Shown one piece after another: positions 42,528 through 51,297 of a stretch of 64,000 nt of DNA (within the stretch, counting starts at the first letter, position 1; each line of letters opens with the position of its first letter). The position numbers were made by a program, and so were the translations under genes. Source of the DNA: Caenispirillum bisanense. Its GTDB lineage: Bacteria; Pseudomonadota; Alphaproteobacteria; Rhodospirillales; UBA2165. A model generated the notes under the pieces. It was not told the origin of the DNA and did no database searches. It saw only the letters and a program-made list of their open reading frames with translations. Where the stretch lies: NCBI GenBank assembly GCA_945877815.1, contig CAMDWJ010000014.1, positions 1 to 64,000 of the forward strand, in the 5' to 3' direction.

Positions 42528-42997
42528 AACCAGGATCTGATCTTCGCCTCGATCACCATCGTGGTCGCGATTTCGCCCTTTGCCGTTTCCTCGGGCACGA
42601 CGACGACGTTCGTCAGTTTATCGTTCAATCCGGGCTGATCCTTTACCTCGACGAGATAACGCAGATAGGTATTGCCGCCGCTGGTTATGTCGATCGCGAG
42701 ATCGACCTTGCCAGTCGGCGAGAGATAGCTGACCGTGTGGCGACCGGCTGAGACGTCGACGTAGAAGACCGTATTGTAATAGGTTTCAGCGACATCGTTG
42801 CCGTCCAGGACGAATGTGCGCGACATCGGATAGGGCGCCGCAGCGCTCGGACGATAGACCCAGATACGGCCCTCGCCGGCTTTGACTGCCGGAATGCTCG
42901 ATTGGATCTCAGAATATCTCGGACCCGCCACGCAGGCGGACAGCAATAAGAATATCGCAACGGCCGCCGCGGCGGCGCGCGCCAGTCTGTAGGTCAT
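42524..42997 (-). CDS. DUF2846-like lipoprotein
   Basis: Lipobox LLLSACVAG; EGRIWVYRPSAAAPYPMSRTFVLDGN. Confidence 0.75.
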   Translation of the reverse strand: MTYRLARAAAAAVAIFLLLSACVAGPRYSEIQSSIPAVKAGEGRIWVYRPSAAAPYPMSRTFVLDGNDVAETYYNTVFYVDVSAGRHTVSYLSPTGKVDLAIDITSGGNTYLRYLVEVKDQPGLNDKLTNVVVVPEETAKGEIATTMVIEAKIRSWF

Positions 42998-43073
42998 GAT
43001 TTTCCCCCAATTTGAAGACTGCCCGCTTTCATTCTACAAGACGTCATAAGCACGAACAAACGGGAGACTTCAT

Positions 43074-44117
43074 ATGCTGTTCAAATGCGCCCCTCATGCG
43101 CCGGCGGCCGATCACGGCGGATCGATCGTTGCCCGCAAGGGCAATAAAAGCCGCATTGTCGATATTCATTGTCATCGCGAATGCAAACGCGCCGACGATT
43201 TCATGAAGGTGCCGGCCTTTCCGGTCGGCAGCGCCATCACGCGAGAGGTCAATCGCCAACAAATGGCCGATATTCGCCCGCATATGGAATCAGTCGATAA
43301 GCGCTTGGCCGATATGGATCGGATGGGTGTCGATATCCAAGCGGTTTCGGTAGCACCCTATCAATATTACTATGCGGCCGAGGCTGAGGCCGCGCGCGTC
43401 GCCGCCTGCACGATCAACGACGACATCGCCGATCTGGTCGGCGATCATCCGGATCGCTTCGTCGGTATCGGGACTTTGCCTTTGCAGAATACCGAAATGG
43501 CCGTCACCGAGATGCGGCGCGGCGTGCGCGATCTGGGATTGCGCGGCATCGAAATCGGCACACACGTGAACGGCGAGGAATTGTCCTCGCTGCGTCTGGC
43601 GCCCATTTGGGCCTTGGCTGAAGAGCTTGACGTCATCGTCTTCATCCATCCGTCTGGTGCCACGCATCCGCAGCGGTTGGGTGAACATTATCTCGCCAAT
43701 CTTGTCGGCAATCCGCTCGAATCCACGCTGGCGGTCAGCCATCTGATTTTCGAAGGCGTGATGGAACGCCATTCCGGTCTCAAAGTTGTGGTCGCGCATG
43801 GCGGCGGATTCCTCGCCGCCTATCCCGGGCGTATGGATCACGGCTATCACGCGCGCCGCGACGTGAGCGAGAATCTGCCGAAGCCGCCGAGCGAATATCT
43901 CAAGCGCTTCTATTTCGACACGATGGTGTTCGAGCCCGACCAATTGGATTGGCTGATCCGCAAATACGGATCCGATCACATTCTGCTCGGTACGGATTAT
44001 CCGTTCGACATGGGCGAGGACGATCCGCGCGGATTGATTGGACGCGTCGAGGGGCTCGACGAGGCCGAGATCGCAGCAATTTCCGGCGGCAATGCGGCGC
44101 GGCTGCTCAAGCTTTAG
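43074..44117 (+). CDS. Amidohydrolase (ACMSD-like)
   Basis: IVDIHCHREC, VVVAHGGGFLAAYPGRMDHGY, LLGTDYPFDMGEDDP. Confidence 0.9.
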   Translation: MLFKCAPHAPAADHGGSIVARKGNKSRIVDIHCHRECKRADDFMKVPAFPVGSAITREVNRQQMADIRPHMESVDKRLADMDRMGVDIQAVSVAPYQYYYAAEAEAARVAACTINDDIADLVGDHPDRFVGIGTLPLQNTEMAVTEMRRGVRDLGLRGIEIGTHVNGEELSSLRLAPIWALAEELDVIVFIHPSGATHPQRLGEHYLANLVGNPLESTLAVSHLIFEGVMERHSGLKVVVAHGGGFLAAYPGRMDHGYHARRDVSENLPKPPSEYLKRFYFDTMVFEPDQLDWLIRKYGSDHILLGTDYPFDMGEDDPRGLIGRVEGLDEAEIAAISGGNAARLLKL

Positions 44118-44156
44118 CCGCCTCGGATTGGGCGCCTACTTGATATGCCATTTTGG

Positions 44157-44206
44157 TATATATCGTTTCGATATATAATTCTTGACCATATATCGGATTG
44201 ATATAT
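44157..44206. promoter_or_regulatory. Two AT-rich inverted repeats, candidate PadR operator
   Basis: TATATATCG-TTT-CGATATATA (44157-44177) and ATATATC-GGATT-GATATAT (44188-44206), upstream of the PadR ORF. Confidence 0.85.
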
Positions 44207-44233
44207 AACGCCTGCCTCACCTCGGTGGTTGGC

Positions 44234-44791
44234 ATGTCATTCGATATCAAGACGATCTGTCTGGGTGCCCTCAGCTTGGGGGACGCGACTGGCTACGAAA
44301 TCCGCAAGCAGTTCGAGGAAGGGCCTTTTGCCTATTTCTACGATGCCAGCTTCGGATCGATCTATCCGGCGCTCAACAAGCTGTTGGCCGACGGGCTCGT
44401 CACCTGCACGAGCGAGGCCCATCCCGGCCGTCCGACGAAAAAAATCTATAGCCTCACCGCGTCGGGCGAAGCGGCCTTGCGGGCGGCATTGAGTGTGGGG
44501 TCGGCCGATCACAAGGTGCGCTCCGATTTTCTGGCGATCTTGTTTTTTGCCCATCTGGTCGATCCGGCGCAGCGCGTAAAAGTCTACGACGCCTATTGCG
44601 CATTCTATCGCACGGCACTCGCCAAATTGGCCGATGCCGTCGACTGCGACGAAAAATTCGGTCATCAGCTGGTCCAAGGCTTCGGCGTCCACGTATACAC
44701 ATCGGCGCTCGACTATCTGGAACGCAATCGCGAACAGTTTCTGCAAGGGGACATGCCGGTGGCAGAGCCACGGCGTGCGGTGGGGAAATGA
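44234..44791 (+). CDS. PadR-family transcriptional regulator
   Basis: CLGALSLGDATGYEIRKQFEEGPFAYFYDASFGSIYPALNKLLADGLVTCTSEAHPGRPTKKIYSLTASGEAAL. Confidence 0.93.
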   Translation: MSFDIKTICLGALSLGDATGYEIRKQFEEGPFAYFYDASFGSIYPALNKLLADGLVTCTSEAHPGRPTKKIYSLTASGEAALRAALSVGSADHKVRSDFLAILFFAHLVDPAQRVKVYDAYCAFYRTALAKLADAVDCDEKFGHQLVQGFGVHVYTSALDYLERNREQFLQGDMPVAEPRRAVGK

Positions 44792-45879
44792 CGAAAATTA
44801 AGACGAGCCACGTTGTCGCCGGCATATTGGTCGTGGCGGCAACCATCTGGATCGCGTCGGGTGTTATCGGTCGCGGCGATCATGTGGCAAACCCGCAGGC
44901 AGAGCCGTCGGCCGCGACGCCCGGCGAACACGCGCGTTTCAAGGTGAGCGTCATGGAAGTCAAGACCGAGGCGCATGCGCCGAGTCTGGTCGTTTCGGGA
45001 CGCACGGAAGCCGATCGCCGCGCCAGCGCCATTGCGCGGACATCTGGCGTCATCGTTGAACTCAAGGTGCGCCGTGGATCCATCGTGAAACCCGGCCAGG
45101 TGATCGCGGTGTTGTCCGACGAAGCGCGCAAATCGCAGATGGATCAGGCCAAGGCGCGTTTGGAACAGCGTCAGGTCGAACTGCGCGCGCGCCTCAAGCT
45201 GATCGAACAGGGCGTTTATCCTGCCATCAATCAATCCTCGCTCGAGGCCGAATTGCGTGCCGCCGAGGCCGGCGTGGCGCAGGCGCGCGCCGAAGGCGAG
45301 AAGGGCCTCGTGGTGGCGCCGCTGGGCGGCTTGGTCAACACGGTGCCCGTCGAGACGGGTCAAGCCTTGCAGATCGGGGCCGTTGTCGCCGAAATCGTTG
45401 CGCTCGATCCAATGCTGGCGGTCATCGAAATATCGGAAAGGCTTCTGGCCGGGCTGCATGTCGGCGATCCGACCGAGGTCAAATTGGTGACCGGAGACCG
45501 GGCCAACGGCGTCATCCGGTTCATTTCCCGCAGCGCCAGCCCACAGACGCGCACCTATCGTGTCGACATCGAGATTCCCAATCCGACCGGCGCCATCGCG
45601 GACGGGGTCACCAGCACGGTGACCTTGCGCCTTGCGCAGACGCCGGCCGTTCATCTGCCGCGCTCGGCCCTGACCTTCTCGGCCGAGGGGCGATTGATCG
45701 TCCGCACCGTGGGCACGGACGGTAAGGTGGGCGCCACGCCGGTAACCATTGTCGAGGATACGATCGACAAGCTCTGGCTCGCCGAAATTCCGGATGGGAC
45801 CCGTGTGATCGTCCAAGGCCAGGATTTCGTCAAAGAAGGCGAAATGGTCGAACCGATCCCCATCGCCCAGAATTTGTGA
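44788..45879 (+). CDS. RND efflux periplasmic adaptor (HlyD/MFP family)
   Basis: VVSGRTEADRRASAIARTSGVIVELKVRRGSIVKPGQVIAVL; ATGA overlap with padR; the ORF is open upstream to 44596. Confidence 0.93.
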   Translation: MTKIKTSHVVAGILVVAATIWIASGVIGRGDHVANPQAEPSAATPGEHARFKVSVMEVKTEAHAPSLVVSGRTEADRRASAIARTSGVIVELKVRRGSIVKPGQVIAVLSDEARKSQMDQAKARLEQRQVELRARLKLIEQGVYPAINQSSLEAELRAAEAGVAQARAEGEKGLVVAPLGGLVNTVPVETGQALQIGAVVAEIVALDPMLAVIEISERLLAGLHVGDPTEVKLVTGDRANGVIRFISRSASPQTRTYRVDIEIPNPTGAIADGVTSTVTLRLAQTPAVHLPRSALTFSAEGRLIVRTVGTDGKVGATPVTIVEDTIDKLWLAEIPDGTRVIVQGQDFVKEGEMVEPIPIAQNL

Positions 45880-45889
45880 GAACGATTTT

Positions 45890-48800
45890 ATGGGTAATCC
45901 CGTCGATTATGCGATATCGCACGCGCGCCTCACGATTGCGATCCTCGTTTTCCTGCTGATTGCCGGATTGTCGGCTTATTTCTCTATCCCGAAGGAAGCG
46001 GAACCCGACGTTCGGATTCCGATTATTTATGTCAATGTCACGCAGCGCGGCATTAGCCCGGAAGATGCCGAACGGCTGATCTTGCGTCCGCTCGAAACGC
46101 AGCTGAAATCGGTCGCCAACATCAAGGAAATGCGCTCGGCGGCATTCGAGGGCGGCGGATATGTTCTGGTCGAATTCGAGGCCGGGTTCGATTCTTCGCG
46201 CGCACTCGCCGACGTGCGCGCGAAGGTCGACGATGCCGGGCGCGATCTTCCGCGCGATGCGGATGAGCCGCAGGTTCAGGAGGTCAATCTGTCCCTGTTC
46301 CCGGTTCTGGTCGTCTCGCTCGGCGGCGATGTGCCGGAACGCACGCTCCTGCAGTTTGCGCGCCAAGCCAAAACCGCGGTGGAGCAGGTGCCCGGCGTCC
46401 TGGCCGCCGAGATGCGCGGCTCGCGCGACGAGGCCATTGAGATCAATGTCGAACCCAGCCTGTTGAAAAGCTACGGCGTGGCGCTCGATCAACTGATCTC
46501 TTCCTTCACCGCAGGCAACAGCCTGGTGGCCGCCGGCGCGCTCGAAAGTGCCACCGGGCGCTTTGCCGTGAAGGTGCCCTCGATCATCGAAAAGCCGCGC
46601 GACGTTCTATCTTTCCCCGTTGCGGCATCTGGTGCGGCCAGCGTCTCGCTCGGCGACGTGGCCGAAGTGCGCCCGACCTTCAAGGATTGGACTTCGATCA
46701 CCCGCGTCAACGGCAAGCCCGCGATCGCCATTGAAGTCACCAAGCGGACCGGCGCGAACCTGATCGATACGGTCGATGCAGCCAAGCGCGCGATGGGGCA
46801 GTTGCAAAAGTCCTTCCCTCAGACGGTTGAGGTCAGTTATTCGCAGGACAAATCGACCGATATCCGGACCATGCTGCACGAGTTGCAAAATAGCGTCATC
46901 ACCGCGGTCCTTCTGGTCATCGTGATCATGCTGCTCGTCCTGGGCGGTCGTGCGTCACTCTTCATCGGGATTGCCATTCCGACCTCGTTCCTGGCGGGAA
47001 TTTTGGCGCTGCAATTGGCCGGTCTTACCGTCAATATCGTGGTGTTGTTCTCGCTCATCCTCGCCGTCGGCATGCTGGTGGACGACGCGATCATCGTGTC
47101 GGAATTCGCCGAGCGCCGCATGTCGGAAGGCATGCCGGCGCCAGCTGCCTATTCTTTGGCGGCCAAGCGCATGGCCGGCCCCGTGATCGCGGCGACTGCG
47201 ACCCGCGTTGCCGCCTTTTCACCGCTGATGTTCTGGCCGGGCACTGTCGGGCAATTCATGTTCTATATGCCGATCACGCTGATCGCGACGCTGTCGGCAT
47301 CCTTGGTGGCGGCCTTGTTTTTCACTCCGACGCTCGGCGCCTTGCTCGGGCGCTCGGCGCCGGCACGCGACGACACGATGAAACCGCAGGGCTTTTATAT
47401 GCGCGCCGTGCGTTTCGTTTTGCGGTTCCCGGGATCGACGCTTCTGGCCACGGCAGGCCTGTTGTTAGTGATCATCTTTGCCTACGCGAAGTTCGGCAAC
47501 GGCGTGGAATTCTTCCCCGAGGTCGAGCCCGATTACGGTCTCGTTCAGGTCCGCGCGCGCGGCAACTTGTCGCTGGTGGAAAAAGACCGGCTGGTGCGTG
47601 CGGTGGAGATGAAAGTTCTCGACATGAAGGAAATCTCGAACGTCTATGCGCGCTCGGGTGAGCGCCAACGCGGCTCGAACGAGGTCACCGAGGATACGGT
47701 CGGCACCATCCAATTCGAATTCGTCGACTGGCGCCTGCGTCGCAAGGCAAGCGCGATCATGGACGATATCCGCGAGGCAACGAAGGATATGCCAGGGGTG
47801 ATCATTGAGGTGACCAAGCCACGCGCCGGGCCGCCCACGGGCAAGCCCATCACGTTGCGAATCGCATCGCTCGATCCGGATAAACTGCTCCCCGCGGCGC
47901 GCAAGGCGTCAGATATCGTGCGCGCCATTCCCGGCACGCGCGACGTCGACGACGGCTTGGCACTTCCGGGCATCGATTGGCGCATCGAAGTGAATCGGCC
48001 GGAAGCGGCGAAATACGGGCTAAGCCCGGCGGCCGTCGGTACGGCGGTGCAACTCGTTACCAACGGCGTGAAGGTGTCCGAATACCGCCCGAACGATACC
48101 GACAAGGAAGTCGATATCCTGGTGCGCTTCCCGGAAGATAAGCGCAATTTGAACCAGATCGACGAATTGCGGATCAACACTCCGAATGGCGCGGTGCCGA
48201 TCGGAAATTTCGTCGAGCGTAAGGCCACGGAAAAAGTCGGCCTGATCAATCGCGTGGGCGGGCAGCGCGTGATTACTGTGACGGCCAACGTGGATGAAGG
48301 GGTACAGAGCGCCATCGTGCACAAGGCGGTCGTGGATGCGATTGCGCAAGGCGATCTCGGGACCGGCGTCACTTTTAAGCTGATCGGCGAGGATGAGGAG
48401 CGGGCCAAGGCAGGCGCCTTCCTGGTGAAGGCGTTCGGCGCGGCGATGTTTTTGATTTTTGCGATCCTGCTGGCGCAATTCAATAAATTCTCCAGCGTCG
48501 TGATCGTGCTTTCGGCAGTGATCTTGTCGACCATCGGAGTTTTGATCGGCCTACTCGTGATGGGGCAGGCATTTGGCACGGTGATGACCGGAATCGGCAT
48601 CATCGCCAATGCCGGCGTGATCGTGAACAACAACATCGTTCTGATCGATACCTATGACCGGCTCAGGCGAGAAGGGGTCGCGGCGTACGACGCGATCTTG
48701 GAAACCTGCCGCGAGCGCGCACGGCCAGTGGTGCTGACGGCGGTGACGGCGGTGCTCGGCGTGCTCGCGATTGCCTTCGGCATTAATATCGATTTCGTGA

Positions 48801-48997
48801 CCCGCGATGTGTTCGTCGGTGCTCCCTCGACGCAATGGTGGGTGCATCTGTCGGTCGCCATCGTCTTTGGGCTCGGGTTCGCGACCGCGCTGACCTTGCT
48901 GGTCACGCCGGCGACCTTGATGTGCTTCGCCCAATTGAGCGGTTGGTTGGAAGCGCGCAGGGCGCGTCGCAGGACGGCCGCCGCCGCGGCCGCCTGA
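45890..48997 (+). CDS. RND-family efflux permease (AcrB/HAE1-like)
   Basis: 1035 aa; PKEAEPDVRIPIIYV, LAVGMLVDDAIIVSEFAERR, GIIANAGVIVNNNIVLIDTYDRLR. Confidence 0.97.
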   Translation: MGNPVDYAISHARLTIAILVFLLIAGLSAYFSIPKEAEPDVRIPIIYVNVTQRGISPEDAERLILRPLETQLKSVANIKEMRSAAFEGGGYVLVEFEAGFDSSRALADVRAKVDDAGRDLPRDADEPQVQEVNLSLFPVLVVSLGGDVPERTLLQFARQAKTAVEQVPGVLAAEMRGSRDEAIEINVEPSLLKSYGVALDQLISSFTAGNSLVAAGALESATGRFAVKVPSIIEKPRDVLSFPVAASGAASVSLGDVAEVRPTFKDWTSITRVNGKPAIAIEVTKRTGANLIDTVDAAKRAMGQLQKSFPQTVEVSYSQDKSTDIRTMLHELQNSVITAVLLVIVIMLLVLGGRASLFIGIAIPTSFLAGILALQLAGLTVNIVVLFSLILAVGMLVDDAIIVSEFAERRMSEGMPAPAAYSLAAKRMAGPVIAATATRVAAFSPLMFWPGTVGQFMFYMPITLIATLSASLVAALFFTPTLGALLGRSAPARDDTMKPQGFYMRAVRFVLRFPGSTLLATAGLLLVIIFAYAKFGNGVEFFPEVEPDYGLVQVRARGNLSLVEKDRLVRAVEMKVLDMKEISNVYARSGERQRGSNEVTEDTVGTIQFEFVDWRLRRKASAIMDDIREATKDMPGVIIEVTKPRAGPPTGKPITLRIASLDPDKLLPAARKASDIVRAIPGTRDVDDGLALPGIDWRIEVNRPEAAKYGLSPAAVGTAVQLVTNGVKVSEYRPNDTDKEVDILVRFPEDKRNLNQIDELRINTPNGAVPIGNFVERKATEKVGLINRVGGQRVITVTANVDEGVQSAIVHKAVVDAIAQGDLGTGVTFKLIGEDEERAKAGAFLVKAFGAAMFLIFAILLAQFNKFSSVVIVLSAVILSTIGVLIGLLVMGQAFGTVMTGIGIIANAGVIVNNNIVLIDTYDRLRREGVAAYDAILETCRERARPVVLTAVTAVLGVLAIAFGINIDFVTRDVFVGAPSTQWWVHLSVAIVFGLGFATALTLLVTPATLMCFAQLSGWLEARRARRRTAAAAAA

Positions 48998-49004
48998 GCG
49001 GCGA

Positions 49005-49817
49005 TTAATGCGTGGGGGGCGAACCGGCGGCTTCGGGCTGCACGCCGCCTTGCGTATGAAAATCATCCGCCTCGCGTTTGAGTCGGCTGAACGAGCGCCA
49101 GCCGAACGGCAGCAGCACGATATAAGTGACGATCAGAGTGGTAAGAGTCAGCCATGGTGCGGCGACGGCGACCGCGGCGAGCGCGGCAACGATCAGCATC
49201 ATGAACAGCGCGAAGCGATGCGGGACGCGAACGTTTTTGAAGGAGAAGGTGGGCAGCCGGCTGACCACCAGCGCGGCGACCACGATCAGGCAAATCGCCG
49301 ACACGACCGGATGGTGCACGATAGCGAGATCGGTCTGGAACGACACGATCATCGGGGTCAGCACCAGTCCGGCCGCTGCCGGAGCCGGTACGCCGGTGAA
49401 ATAGTTCTTCGCCCACAAGGGCAGGCTCGGCGATTCCAGCATCGTATTGAAGCGCGCCAGCCGCAACGCCATGCAAACGCTATAGAGCAGCGCGAGAATC
49501 CAGCCCAGGCTGCCGGCTTCGTGCAGCGACCATAGATACATCATCATGGCAGGGGCCACGCCGAAGGCGAAGAAATCCGACAGGCTATCGAGTTCGGCCC
49601 CGAATTTGCTGGAATGGCCGAGCAAGCGCGCGATACGCCCGTCCAGCGCATCCAAGACGGCGGCGATCACGATGCATAGGACGGCAGGTTCCCATTTCTG
49701 GTCGAACGCGAAGCGAAACGCCGTCAGTCCGGAGCACAGCGCCAGCATGGTCAGGATATTGGGAATCATTCGGTTGAAGGATTGCCCTTTCAGGCGCTCG
49801 CGTCTCGGCCGGAACAT
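49005..49817 (-). CDS. pssA: CDP-diacylglycerol-serine O-phosphatidyltransferase
   Basis: CDP-alcohol phosphotransferase motif DALDGRIARLLGHSSKFGAELDSLSDFFAFGVAPA. Confidence 0.93.
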   Translation of the reverse strand: MFRPRRERLKGQSFNRMIPNILTMLALCSGLTAFRFAFDQKWEPAVLCIVIAAVLDALDGRIARLLGHSSKFGAELDSLSDFFAFGVAPAMMMYLWSLHEAGSLGWILALLYSVCMALRLARFNTMLESPSLPLWAKNYFTGVPAPAAAGLVLTPMIVSFQTDLAIVHHPVVSAICLIVVAALVVSRLPTFSFKNVRVPHRFALFMMLIVAALAAVAVAAPWLTLTTLIVTYIVLLPFGWRSFSRLKREADDFHTQGGVQPEAAGSPPTH

Positions 49818-50504
49818 CTAGCGATACTCACCTGTGCGGGACGATTCCGTCGAGCGCAAATCGGCGAGGACTGTCTCGCCAGCATAGGCATGTTGTCCGG
49901 GTGCTACCATGATTGCAATTTCAGCCGGCAGGAAGACGTCAAGGCGACTGCCGAAGCGGATCAGGCCGTAACGTTGCCCGGTGCGAACGTCTTGGTTTTC
50001 GTGTAGGTCGCACGAAATGCGCCGCGCCACCAATCCGGCGATCTGGACCACACCGATGCGCACGCCGTCCGGCGTGAGCAGGGCGACCGAGTGGCGCTCG
50101 TTATGCTCGCTTGCCTTGTCCAAGGCGGCATTCACGAATTTACCGGGACGATAATGGCTCGCGGTGACGCGTCCGGCGATGGGGATACGATTCACGTGGA
50201 CGTCGAATACATCCATGAAGATCGAGACGCGATTGTAAGGAACGTCCGGCAGGCCGAGTTCGGGCGGCGGGGTGCTGCGCCCGACGGTTTGCACCAGCCC
50301 GTCGGCCGGGCTGATGACTAACCCTTCGCGCGCGGGCGTCACACGTTCCGGGTCGCGGAAGAAATAGATGGACCAAGCGGTAACCAGAAATCCGATCCAA
50401 CCCAAAGGCTGGCTGTATGAGGCGCCTACGACGGCTAAGATCGCGAAGATCGCGATGAACGGCCATCCGGCACGATTGATGGGAACCATATAGGTACGCA
50501 GCAC
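49818..50504 (-). CDS. psd: Phosphatidylserine decarboxylase
   Basis: FFRDPERVTPAREGLVISPADGLVQTV, YNRVSIFMDVFDVHVNRIPIAG; GS-type cleavage motif FGSRLDVFLP. Confidence 0.94.
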   Translation of the reverse strand: MLRTYMVPINRAGWPFIAIFAILAVVGASYSQPLGWIGFLVTAWSIYFFRDPERVTPAREGLVISPADGLVQTVGRSTPPPELGLPDVPYNRVSIFMDVFDVHVNRIPIAGRVTASHYRPGKFVNAALDKASEHNERHSVALLTPDGVRIGVVQIAGLVARRISCDLHENQDVRTGQRYGLIRFGSRLDVFLPAEIAIMVAPGQHAYAGETVLADLRSTESSRTGEYR

Positions 50505-50563
50505 GGTGCGGGTCTTCCTCTTAAGTTTTCAGTATCCGGTAAGCGGGCGTTGAGGCGATACGC

Positions 50564-51193
50564 TCACTCTTCGCACGAAAAGGAATCGAGAGACATGACC
50601 GTGCGCAGCAGGTCCGCCACGGTCTTTGCTTGAATTTTCTCCATCACGCGCGCGCGATGAACCTCGACAGTGCGTTGGGTGATGCCAAGTTCGAAGGCGA
50701 TCTGTTTGTTCAATTTGCCCTGAGCGATCATACGCAGGACGTCCGTTTCGCGCGGCGTCAGAAGATCCAAGCGTTTCTGGATCGATTCCTGTTCGCGGAT
50801 CTCGGCGCCGATGCGTCGGCTCTCGGTTAGGGCCTTATTGACCGTATCGAGCAATACCTGATTGTTGATCGGTTTCTCGACGAAATCGAATGCGCCTTCT
50901 TTCATCGCACGCACTGCCATCTGGGTATCCCCGTGCGCGGTGACGATAATGATCGGCAGATCGAGCTTTTGCTCGGATAATTTGGATTGCAAATCTAGGC
51001 CGCTGATTCCCGGCATGCGGACGTCAAGCAGGATACAACCCGGCCCGCGCATGGGCATGGCGGCGAGAAATGCGTCGCCAGACGGAAACAGCTCCACCTT
51101 CAAGTCTACCGACTCGAAGAGATCTTTCATAAGTTGGCGGTTTGTTTCGTCATCTTCGACGACGAAAACCGTGGGTTCTTCGGTCGACAGCAT
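50564..51193 (-). CDS. FixJ/NarL-type response regulator
   Basis: REC domain (VFVVEDDETNRQLMKDLF, LLDVRMPGISGLDLQ) and LuxR HTH (LTPRETDVLRMIAQGKLNKQIAFELGITQRTVEVHRARVMEK). Confidence 0.95.
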   Translation of the reverse strand: MLSTEEPTVFVVEDDETNRQLMKDLFESVDLKVELFPSGDAFLAAMPMRGPGCILLDVRMPGISGLDLQSKLSEQKLDLPIIIVTAHGDTQMAVRAMKEGAFDFVEKPINNQVLLDTVNKALTESRRIGAEIREQESIQKRLDLLTPRETDVLRMIAQGKLNKQIAFELGITQRTVEVHRARVMEKIQAKTVADLLRTVMSLDSFSCEE

Positions 51194-51297
51194 CTGCTCC
51201 GCTTCGACGTGATTGTTATGTTTCGGGTCTGTTTTGACGCGTAGAGCTTAGGATACGGTTTTTACACCATTTTTTCAACTATTGCTCGCCATCTGGG

